From Alicyclobacillus sp. ALC3 (lineage in GTDB: Bacteria > Bacillota > Bacilli > Alicyclobacillales > Alicyclobacillaceae), in NCBI RefSeq assembly GCF_028751195.1, contig NZ_CP066784.1:4650001-4714000 (forward strand): a stretch of 64,000 nt of DNA. The letters are read 5' to 3'. Shown one piece after another: positions 46,923 to 54,621 of this stretch. How positions within the stretch are numbered: position 1 is the first letter of the stretch; every line of letters starts with the position of its first letter. Made by a program: the position numbers and the translations under genes. Below the pieces are notes generated by a model, which saw nothing but the letters and a program-made list of their open reading frames with translations, was not told the DNA's origin and did no database searches.

Positions 46923-49900
46923 GTGGCAGAGGTCAACGATATTGACCTGAAACTGAATATCATCGCGGACGACAAGGCCTCATCGGTATTGAAGGAACTC
47001 GATGTGGTGTTGACCACTCTGCGGGAGTCTCTGGTCGCGTTTAAGGACATCAATCCTTTCGCGCAGCTGATGGACGATGCAGAGACACTGGGTATGCAAG
47101 TGCAAGACCTGACGACCGAGTTTGAGAACTTGCGGGAAGCGGCAGCGAACGTAAACGACGCAGACGTGTTTGCCACTATGGCTATGCAGATGGACGACGC
47201 CTATCAGCAAGGACGGATGTTTGCCGAGGTCCTGGCGTCGATTGAAGATAGATTGCTTACAGTGAACGAGGGGAACGTGTTCGGCACCCTGGCACTCGAG
47301 ATGGACGACGCTTCCCAGCAAGGGTCCAGGCTGTACGGAATTTTAGCATCGATTCAAGACAGCATGTCAACCGTAAACGGCGATAACTCGTTTGGGACAA
47401 TCGCTCTGGAAATCGACGACGCCTCCCAGCAGGCGTCTCGGTTCTACGAACTCCTGGCGTCCATCCAAGATAGCATGTCAACCGTAAACGGCGATAACTC
47501 GTTTGGGACAATCGCTCTGGAAATCGACGACGCCTCCCAGCAGGCGTCTCGGTTCTACGAACTCCTGGCGTCCATCCAAGATAGCATGTCAACCGTAAAC
47601 GGCGATACCGCGTTCGGCACCCTGGCGATGCAGATGGACGACGCGTATCAGGTAGGAATGCGGCTGGACCAACTCCTAACCACGCTACAAGACCAAATGT
47701 CGGGGGGCAGCGACCTGTTCGCCCCCTGGCAGACGGAACTGAGCGACGTCTCCAGTATGGTCATCGATATCAGCGGAGAAATCGTCACCCTCGGCGACGA
47801 CGCCGATGCCGTCAACTTCGCGCGCTGGGGCGACTCCTTGCCTGCGCTACTGGGTGACCTCACAAGAGCCGAGACGCAACTCGCGACGATCCAAACCACA
47901 ACACAGGATATTGCGGTAAGCATGGAAACCATGGGCACCGCCGGCATGGGCGCAGGCGTTCTCGGCGGAGGGGGTGCAGGCTCCGCGGGTGGCGGCAAGG
48001 GAATGTCCGGTTTGCTGGGCGGCCTACGCGGCGCGAGCAGCATGCTGAGCGAACTGCCGATGAAGCTGATGTACGGTGGCATGAACGCGATGATGGGGTA
48101 TTACGGGCTGCAGGCCCTCGCGAACGGAACATCCGGGTTCGCCGCTATTCAGCAAATGAAGAACCTTAACAACTCGACGGTGAATCAGGCAGCCCAGTAC
48201 CAGATGATGCTTGGAGCAGCGGGGCTTACGGGTACGTCAGGCGTGTCGTTCCTGCAGGGGTTGGCCGGGAACATGCAAAAGACGTTTACGCCGGCTGTGG
48301 GGTCGGGCGCACTCAGCCAGAGTGCAATCCTCCTGCAATCCTTAGGCATCACTCAGCAGGACATCACGCAGTCCCCGATGGCGCTCTTGAACACCATAGG
48401 TCAGCAATATCGGCAACTGCTCGGCCAGGGACGAGGCAATCAGGCGTCTGAACTATTGTCACTGACAGGCACAAGCCAAGTTGCGTCTCTGCTACAGAAC
48501 TGGAAGTCCATGCAGAGCCAAGCCTCGCAGACGCAACTCGACATGTCGCCTCAGCAGTTGAATCAAGCCGTATCGAAGAACGTCAGCATGCAGATGTCGA
48601 TGCAGCAATTGAACCTGGCGTTTGAACAGATGGCGATCACATTGGTACCGCTCGTGACACGATTGACCGGGGCTCTCACAGCGCTTATGAACGGGTTCAC
48701 CAACGGCAAAGGTCCGGTTAATGGCTTTGTGTCAGGCATCACGGGTGCCGCGAAACACCTCGGCGTCCTCGGGACTTCGATTGTGGGTGCGATCGCGGCG
48801 ATGAAAGCCATATCGTTCACGACCGATGTCATGTCCGGCATGGGGCTCTTGGCGGATTTGGGCGGTGGCATGACGATTGGAAAGTTGCTCGGCAAAGGGA
48901 TAGGTGGAATTTTCAAATTCGGCAAAGGACTGTTTGGCAAGCTTGGTCTAGGAGGAGCAGCGGCAGCCGACGGCGGCGCTGAAGCTGGCTTCGCTACAGC
49001 TGGCGCAGGGATGGAAGCCACCGGCGGCACGCTTGACGCTACGATTCTCGGTGCACCCATCGGGGTCATCCTCAATATCTTGGGCCTCGTTTCCATCGGG
49101 CTGGCTGTACTGTGGGGGCACTTCAAACAGGTCGGACACTTCTTCGTGTCGACTGGGAAAGACGTCGGCCAGTGGGTGAGCTCTATGGCTCGCGGGCTGG
49201 GGCAGATGACCAGCCACCTCATCACTTGGTCTGGCCACCAATGGTCGAGTGTGTCCGGGAACTTTCAAGCGTGGACCTCGTCCTTGGTGAGATGGTCATC
49301 GCGGCAGTGGACGGCGGTGTCTGGACAGTTCGCCACTTGGACCAGTTCTCTCAATACGTGGGCCGGAAGGAACTGGACTGCGGTCTCCGGTCAATTCTCG
49401 ATGTGGACGAGCTCACTTGTCGGGTGGGCGAGCAAGCTTTGGACCTCTGTCTCGGGTGACTTTTCCCGCTGGACCAGTTCGCTGGTTAGCTGGGCAAGCA
49501 AGAACTGGAGCTCAGTCTCGGGCGACTTCTCGAGTTGGACCAGTTCGCTGGTAAGTTGGTCGTCGAAGAATTGGGCATCTGTCTCAGGCAACTTCGCCAG
49601 TTGGACCAGCTCGCTTGTCAGTTGGTCGTCGAAAAACTGGGGGTCCGTCTCAGGCAACTTCTCGAGTTGGACGAACAGCCTGCGGACGTGGTCGGGTGCA
49701 CTCTGGGGGGACGTGCAGTCCTCGTTTACCCAGTGGACCCAGAGGCTCGGGGCATGGGCAACGAACCTATGGCCAGCCGTGCAGCAGCCGTTCACGAATT
49801 TCACCACAGCCATTACGAGTTGGGCGTCGACCGTGGTCACGGATGTCGAGAACATCCTGAGTTCCATGGGCAACGTCGGGAAGCAAATCGTGGCGAGTAC

Positions 49901-50717
49901 GAAGAACATGTTCAGCGGTCTTGGCAGTTGGATACAGAACAGCCTCGGCGGAATGTTCGGCGGTAAGTCGTCTGTACCCGGATCCCTGTCGAAGTCGAAC
50001 GCATCTTTCGTGAACACGGTGCGCCCGTATGCGCAGGAAGTCGCCAAAGCAACAGGATTGCCGTTAAACGGCATTATCGGTCAGTGGGCGTACGAGTCAG
50101 GGTGGGGCTCCTCCACAGCCGCCCAACAGAATGCGAACCTCGCAGGCATTATCCCCTTCGGTCAGTACGGCGCCGGGAAGGACAGTTCGTACGCAGGATT
50201 CTCCAACCTCGCGCAGTTTGCCCAGGCGGACATATCTGTCCTGAACGAGTCGCGGTACGCAGGAGCGAGGTCGTTGGCCCAGAACGGCGGCAGCATCCAG
50301 GAGATATACCAACTGCTCTCGCAGGAGGGTTACGACACCACCAACCCAGGCATCTACTCGAACAATGTCGCAGGTATTGCCAACATGATCCCACAGCTCG
50401 CCGCGGGCGGGATGGTGAACAGCCCGACATTGGCACTCGTCGGCGAGGCAGGTCCTGAGATGGTCATACCGCTTAATCAGTACCCGGTGCGAGCTGGCGC
50501 AGTATCTCAGCTCGGTGCTACCGGCACGGAGGGTATGCCGGCTGGCGGCTCTCTTGCAGGACCAGCCGGGGGACAAGTCTTTAACGTGGTCATTAACGTA
50601 AACGGTGCGATGGGCGGTATGGGCGCTGGCACTGCGGAAGTGCGTCAGATGGCAGAAATGGTCGCGACGGAATTCAAGAACCAGATGAAACGTCGCGGCA
50701 ACTTCGATTGGGGTTGA
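46923..50717 (+). CDS. Tape measure protein with repeats and GH73-like domain
   Basis: The 1264-residue protein sets tail length. Order of parts: N-terminal helical region; five related 37-residue units (about residues 80-260) of the form FGTIALEIDDASQQASRFYE, two of them identical at DNA level; Gly/Ala-rich and hydrophobic segments (about 600-740, several membrane-like); a Trp-rich 20-residue repeat (about 770-970) of the form SVSGNFSSWTSSLVSWSSKN; and a C-terminal GH73/glucosaminidase-like domain (about 1026-1165: GLPLNGIIGQWAYESGWGSS, then YAGFSNLAQFAQ). The enzyme domain would open the cell wall during DNA injection. GTG start. Confidence 0.9.
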   Translation: MAEVNDIDLKLNIIADDKASSVLKELDVVLTTLRESLVAFKDINPFAQLMDDAETLGMQVQDLTTEFENLREAAANVNDADVFATMAMQMDDAYQQGRMFAEVLASIEDRLLTVNEGNVFGTLALEMDDASQQGSRLYGILASIQDSMSTVNGDNSFGTIALEIDDASQQASRFYELLASIQDSMSTVNGDNSFGTIALEIDDASQQASRFYELLASIQDSMSTVNGDTAFGTLAMQMDDAYQVGMRLDQLLTTLQDQMSGGSDLFAPWQTELSDVSSMVIDISGEIVTLGDDADAVNFARWGDSLPALLGDLTRAETQLATIQTTTQDIAVSMETMGTAGMGAGVLGGGGAGSAGGGKGMSGLLGGLRGASSMLSELPMKLMYGGMNAMMGYYGLQALANGTSGFAAIQQMKNLNNSTVNQAAQYQMMLGAAGLTGTSGVSFLQGLAGNMQKTFTPAVGSGALSQSAILLQSLGITQQDITQSPMALLNTIGQQYRQLLGQGRGNQASELLSLTGTSQVASLLQNWKSMQSQASQTQLDMSPQQLNQAVSKNVSMQMSMQQLNLAFEQMAITLVPLVTRLTGALTALMNGFTNGKGPVNGFVSGITGAAKHLGVLGTSIVGAIAAMKAISFTTDVMSGMGLLADLGGGMTIGKLLGKGIGGIFKFGKGLFGKLGLGGAAAADGGAEAGFATAGAGMEATGGTLDATILGAPIGVILNILGLVSIGLAVLWGHFKQVGHFFVSTGKDVGQWVSSMARGLGQMTSHLITWSGHQWSSVSGNFQAWTSSLVRWSSRQWTAVSGQFATWTSSLNTWAGRNWTAVSGQFSMWTSSLVGWASKLWTSVSGDFSRWTSSLVSWASKNWSSVSGDFSSWTSSLVSWSSKNWASVSGNFASWTSSLVSWSSKNWGSVSGNFSSWTNSLRTWSGALWGDVQSSFTQWTQRLGAWATNLWPAVQQPFTNFTTAITSWASTVVTDVENILSSMGNVGKQIVASTKNMFSGLGSWIQNSLGGMFGGKSSVPGSLSKSNASFVNTVRPYAQEVAKATGLPLNGIIGQWAYESGWGSSTAAQQNANLAGIIPFGQYGAGKDSSYAGFSNLAQFAQADISVLNESRYAGARSLAQNGGSIQEIYQLLSQEGYDTTNPGIYSNNVAGIANMIPQLAAGGMVNSPTLALVGEAGPEMVIPLNQYPVRAGAVSQLGATGTEGMPAGGSLAGPAGGQVFNVVINVNGAMGGMGAGTAEVRQMAEMVATEFKNQMKRRGNFDWG
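47361..47605 (+). repeat. 111-bp exact in-frame repeat in the tape measure gene
   Basis: A 111-base unit starting AGCATGTCAACCGTAAACGG is present twice without visible change (47361 and 47472), and a third copy begins at 47583 and then diverges. Near-perfect identity points to a recent duplication adding 37 residues to the tape measure. Confidence 0.85.
49228..49800 (+). repeat. 60-bp Trp-rich repeats in the tape measure gene
   Basis: About nine diverged 60-base units encode a 20-residue motif with regularly placed Trp (SVSGNFSSWTSSLVSWSSKN type). The DNA is more diverged than the protein, so the pattern is old and under selection. Confidence 0.8.
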
Positions 50718-50721
50718 TAGC

Positions 50722-52119
50722 GTGGGCGTTGACATCCTGATCGAGGGTGTGTCCTACATCGAAGGCGGCGGTGCGAGCGGCAAGTGGTGGGTGGATATGT
50801 CGTCGGTCCAGATTGATCAAGACATCGCCGCACAGCAGACAACCGCTGACTTTGATGTGTGGATTCGCGGCGTTTATAGTGGCGGCACCTGGTCGTGGCC
50901 GATCAAGCGTCCCCGAGCCGGCCAAGAGGTTGTGTTCATCAACGCAAGCGGCCAGCGAGAGTTTGGTGGCATCTTGCAGCAACCCGAGGAAGAAGAACGG
51001 CAAGAAGACACTATGGTCTACCACTGCAAGTGTTCCGACTTCACCCAGTGGTTCGACCGGCATCTCGTGAACGCGACGTACCAGTCTAACACGCCAATGC
51101 AGACGCTCATCAACGACTTGGTCAGCCAGTACGTCAACACGCCAGGGAACTCGCGCACCTTCACCACGAACAACGTGCAGCAGTTCCCCCAGCTGCCACT
51201 GCCGATTCTGCAGTTCGTGTACCTGCCGCCGTCTCAAGTGCTGTCGCAGCTCGCGCAGATGACGGGATGGGGGTGGTACGTCGACTTCTATCGGGATGTG
51301 AACTTCTATCAGACGCAGTATTTTACGAGCCCGCTCACCAACAACACGCTCAATGCTGATGACCTGATTGAGGACCCGAATATCGCAGCCGACCAGGTGG
51401 CCGAATGGGTCAATCTGATGATCAACGAAGACTCGAGTCAGCTCAAGAACGTGGTCTATATCACGGGCATCTACGTAGCGCAGGCGCAGCTCTACTCACA
51501 GACGTTCACCGCCGACGGCAGCACCGACGTCTTCACACTCGGGTACCAACCACCGAACAACGTGTCCAACATCACGGTGAGCGTCGGCGGCACGCAGCAG
51601 CAGATTGCGCTCGACCAGGTTGCAGGTTATCCTGGCGGCCCGGCGGCAGCGCAGACAGCCTATGTCAACTTTTCCAACCAAACAGTACGATTCGGCACTC
51701 CTCCACCTGCGGGCACTCAAATTGTTGTCGACTACTACCCGATGACACAGACAGTGGTTGCGCAGTCCGACCCGCAGTCGCAAGCATATATGCGCTCCAT
51801 TGACGGCACGGACGGCGTGTATGAGTACAACCGCATGGACCCGAGCTTGAGTGCAGAGCTACCGGCACTCGCGCAGGAGCGTGCGCAGATAACGCTCAAC
51901 AAGTACGCGATGCCGATCGTGCAGGGTCAGTTTACATCGTTTGCGTCGGGATGGAGGACTGGTCAGCACTTCAACTTCCAGTCCCAGCGACGCATGCAGG
52001 GCGACTACAACGGGTCGTCCTTCTTTGTGATTCGGATTCAGAAGAAGATTATTCGGGCAACCAGCGATTGGTTGTTCCAGACCACGGTCAACTTCAGCTC
52101 CATTCCGTTTGAAGTCTAG
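50722..52119 (+). CDS. Tail hub / distal tail protein
   Basis: The 465-residue protein follows the tape measure gene, the place of the distal tail and hub proteins. VEYTVSG-like elements are replaced here by DFDVWIRGVYSGGTWSWPIK, VLSQLAQMTGWGWYVDFYRD and AGYPGGPAAAQTAYVNFSNQ. The middle part (FTADGSTDVFTLGYQPPNNV) is a beta domain common in tail hubs. No lysin domain is visible. GTG start. Confidence 0.7.
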   Translation: MGVDILIEGVSYIEGGGASGKWWVDMSSVQIDQDIAAQQTTADFDVWIRGVYSGGTWSWPIKRPRAGQEVVFINASGQREFGGILQQPEEEERQEDTMVYHCKCSDFTQWFDRHLVNATYQSNTPMQTLINDLVSQYVNTPGNSRTFTTNNVQQFPQLPLPILQFVYLPPSQVLSQLAQMTGWGWYVDFYRDVNFYQTQYFTSPLTNNTLNADDLIEDPNIAADQVAEWVNLMINEDSSQLKNVVYITGIYVAQAQLYSQTFTADGSTDVFTLGYQPPNNVSNITVSVGGTQQQIALDQVAGYPGGPAAAQTAYVNFSNQTVRFGTPPPAGTQIVVDYYPMTQTVVAQSDPQSQAYMRSIDGTDGVYEYNRMDPSLSAELPALAQERAQITLNKYAMPIVQGQFTSFASGWRTGQHFNFQSQRRMQGDYNGSSFFVIRIQKKIIRATSDWLFQTTVNFSSIPFEV

Positions 52120-52136
52120 TCAAGGGAGGGGTTCAC

Positions 52137-52688
52137 GTGCCCACGGCACCTGCGCAGTACATTCTGATCCCCGGTTCAAACGGGCAGCCGGATTACGCGG
52201 CGCTCGCGTATAAGGATGCGAATGGGGGTCTGGCGACCGTCACGACGCCTTGGTACATCAATTCTAGCGGACTCCTTGTACCCGCACCGACCGACGCGCA
52301 GGGCAACCCACAAGTGTCACCGACCGGCAGTAAACCGGCTCAAACGGTTAACAACGACGACATTGCTTACGACGTCACCAGTCAAATTAAGTTCGCAATG
52401 CTTCCCGACTACGACAGCGCTGTTGTGCAAATCGCTAACAACACGAACGAGACGCTCGACGTTTACTGGCAGGTGGGTGTGACGGAGTACGGACTCGGGA
52501 CAGATGTGTTTGAGTCTTCTAGCGGCAATTGGGTGGGGTTCAATGCGATGAGCGTCGCGCCTGGGAATACTACCGTGTTTGTAAATTTGCCAAGGGGTCC
52601 TCTCATCACACTTACCCCTCAATTCTCGACTGCGCCGTCGCAGGGCACCTACAGCATCGACACGTACCTTTGGATGCAAAGTCACTAG
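52137..52688 (+). CDS. Beta-rich tail protein (183 aa)
   Basis: Not recognised. All-beta composition (ALAYKDANGGLATVTTPWYI, VQIANNTNETLDVYWQVGVT) and position at the tail tip suggest a baseplate or fibre-attachment protein. GTG start; followed by a strong terminator. Confidence 0.6.
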   Translation: MPTAPAQYILIPGSNGQPDYAALAYKDANGGLATVTTPWYINSSGLLVPAPTDAQGNPQVSPTGSKPAQTVNNDDIAYDVTSQIKFAMLPDYDSAVVQIANNTNETLDVYWQVGVTEYGLGTDVFESSSGNWVGFNAMSVAPGNTTVFVNLPRGPLITLTPQFSTAPSQGTYSIDTYLWMQSH

Positions 52689-52704
52689 CTACAAGAACGT
52701 ATCG

Positions 52705-52733
52705 AGGCGCCGGGGTGGGCGCCTTTTTCTTTT
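52705..52733 (+). terminator. Terminator within the tail genes
   Basis: AGGCGCC (52705-52711) and GGCGCCT (52718-52724) form a 7-bp GC stem, followed by TTTTTCTTTT. Confidence 0.8.
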
Positions 52734-52751
52734 GCGAAAGGAGAACTGGGC

Positions 52752-53888
52752 ATGTCCATCAGTGGCGCTCCCGTGTTCTACGCGATGATGCAGAGCGCGC
52801 TTCAGCGTGCCTACCCGTCAGGCTTGCCGAGCAACCAGGTACTCACGCAGTTCGCGATGCCCTTCGACACGGCCACGCTGCCCGACGACGTGAGACTGTC
52901 CCGTGTCCAACAGGGCTATCCGTGGGGATGGTGCGAAACGGTCGCTGAGGCTGGTCCTGGCACGTACAGCCTCACGGAACCGCTCGCCAACTGCTGGCTG
53001 CTGCGACTAGACGCATTCAAGCCATCGGGTGCCGGTGTGTCGCTGTCGGCTGCGATCGGCGCTGGCGCTCAGCAAGCCATCCAGCGCATCGACCCAGCCC
53101 AGACACTCGTCTACGCCGACGACCTGTTCACGTGGTCGCCTGCGCACCCGCTCGGTCGGGTCGGAACGGCTCCGTGGGGCCCGCTTACGCAGAGCTACTT
53201 AGGCATGGGAGCGCTGTGGCCGCTCGAATCTCAAGGAGCGTTGTCGGGTGTGGACTGGAACGATGACACCGCAGTGTGGATGGGGCCGCAGTCCGGCTCG
53301 TCATCTTCGGCGCCGATCGGAGAATGGCTATTGCGCAAATGGGTATGGCTCGCGGCGACCGACAATTACACATTCTATTTTGCCGCAGACGGAATCGGAA
53401 ACCTGTTCCTTGACGGGACCGAACTATTGGCGGGTGTGAGCTATGCATCGCCGCAAAGTGTGACAACACAGATGACTGCGGGTTGGCACCTCCTGTCTAT
53501 CTCGTGTATCAACCAGGGCAGTTACCCGAACGCGACGGCGGTTGTTCTCAGCGTTCAGGACTCAAGCGGGACGGTAGTCGAGAACGGTTCGTATCACGCG
53601 CAACTCGGCTGCACATGGCAGACGTCGGGCTTCATCAACCCCACGTGGCAGTCGGTCACGACAGAAGATGATATGCGCCACGCGTGGTACGTCATCCCGG
53701 CGAGTGACATCACGAGCGAGGACATCACCCTGCAGGTGGTCACGTCGGGCTCGCCTACGATTCGAGGTATCGAGTGGTACAGTGTCGCGCCTTGGCGGTG
53801 GGACTTGGGAGGTCAGTATGATGCTACGGCGAGTCCGCAGACACCTGCGCAGGTGGCTCCAATCCAAACGGTGGAGGTGGTGGGCTGA
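52752..53888 (+). CDS. Tail protein with PA14-like domain
   Basis: The 378-residue protein has a beta-rich middle (about residues 195-300) with LAATDNYTFYFAADGIGNLF and LDGTELLAGVSYASPQSVTT, the pattern of PA14/GLEYA-type carbohydrate-binding domains (a Gly-x-Gly-Asp-type loop and a later MTAGWHLLSISCIN). It is a candidate receptor-binding protein. ATG start with GAAAGGAGA upstream. Overlaps the next gene by one base. Confidence 0.7.
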   Translation: MSISGAPVFYAMMQSALQRAYPSGLPSNQVLTQFAMPFDTATLPDDVRLSRVQQGYPWGWCETVAEAGPGTYSLTEPLANCWLLRLDAFKPSGAGVSLSAAIGAGAQQAIQRIDPAQTLVYADDLFTWSPAHPLGRVGTAPWGPLTQSYLGMGALWPLESQGALSGVDWNDDTAVWMGPQSGSSSSAPIGEWLLRKWVWLAATDNYTFYFAADGIGNLFLDGTELLAGVSYASPQSVTTQMTAGWHLLSISCINQGSYPNATAVVLSVQDSSGTVVENGSYHAQLGCTWQTSGFINPTWQSVTTEDDMRHAWYVIPASDITSEDITLQVVTSGSPTIRGIEWYSVAPWRWDLGGQYDATASPQTPAQVAPIQTVEVVG

Positions 53889-54610
53889 TGCCTATCGACC
53901 GCATACGAGCTCGTGGCGTTGCGCGTTTCGTCCGCAGTGACGCGTCTGATGCCATCTTGTCCGACCGCGTGCACGAGAACACCGTAACGGACTGGACGCG
54001 TGCCGTGATTGCGCAGCTACTCATGACACCGCCGAACGGCGAGAGCACGGCCATCACCATGAGTCGGCCTTCTTACATCTCGCTGGGCATCGGGCAACAG
54101 TCTCCAAGCCGGACAGACTCTGCTATGTTCTCGGAAGTCTATGGCACACGGAAAAAGATTTCATACACGAGTTCCTTCCAGGCGTTTGTCGCGCAGTTTA
54201 CGGTCAACTATCTTACGTCGGACCCGAACGGCACTTGGTACGAAGCGGGGGTATGGGACGCGGACGTGTCGGCGACCACGCTTGCCGCGAACGCGTCTGC
54301 CGGCGCCACGAGCATCTCAGTCCCGTCTACATCTCCGGTCGTCCTCGGCAGCACCGCCCCGGGGCAGTACAACACCATCTACATAGAGGACGGTGCGAAC
54401 AGCGAGTACGCGAGCATTGCGCAGACGACAAGCGCGGGCGCTACGACGTGGCAGCTGCAGAGCGGTTTGCAGTACGCACACGCAAGCGGGGTGATCATCA
54501 CCGCGTTCACCGGGAACTTGTGCAATCACGTGAATCTCGGGCCGACAGGCGAGTCAAAGGGCATCGGAGAGCAGCTGACGGTGCAGTGGTCGGACTACAT
54601 TGACGCGTAG
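53888..54610 (+). CDS. Tail protein with recurring beta module (240 aa)
   Basis: Not assigned to a family. Residues about 127-205 hold the recurring beta module (LAANASAGATSISVPSTSPV ... YIEDGANSEYASIAQTTSAG). The N terminus (ARGVARFVRSDASDAILSDR) and C terminus (NLCNHVNLGPTGESKGIGEQ) differ. It lies between the PA14-like protein and the fibre and is probably part of the host-recognition apparatus. Confidence 0.65.
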   Translation: MPIDRIRARGVARFVRSDASDAILSDRVHENTVTDWTRAVIAQLLMTPPNGESTAITMSRPSYISLGIGQQSPSRTDSAMFSEVYGTRKKISYTSSFQAFVAQFTVNYLTSDPNGTWYEAGVWDADVSATTLAANASAGATSISVPSTSPVVLGSTAPGQYNTIYIEDGANSEYASIAQTTSAGATTWQLQSGLQYAHASGVIITAFTGNLCNHVNLGPTGESKGIGEQLTVQWSDYIDA

Positions 54611-54621
54611 GAGGTGTAAGC

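Noticed and set aside
47257..47592. Minus-strand repetitive frame in the tape measure gene
   Set aside because: It is the shadow of the 37-residue repeat, open only because the unit length is a multiple of three.
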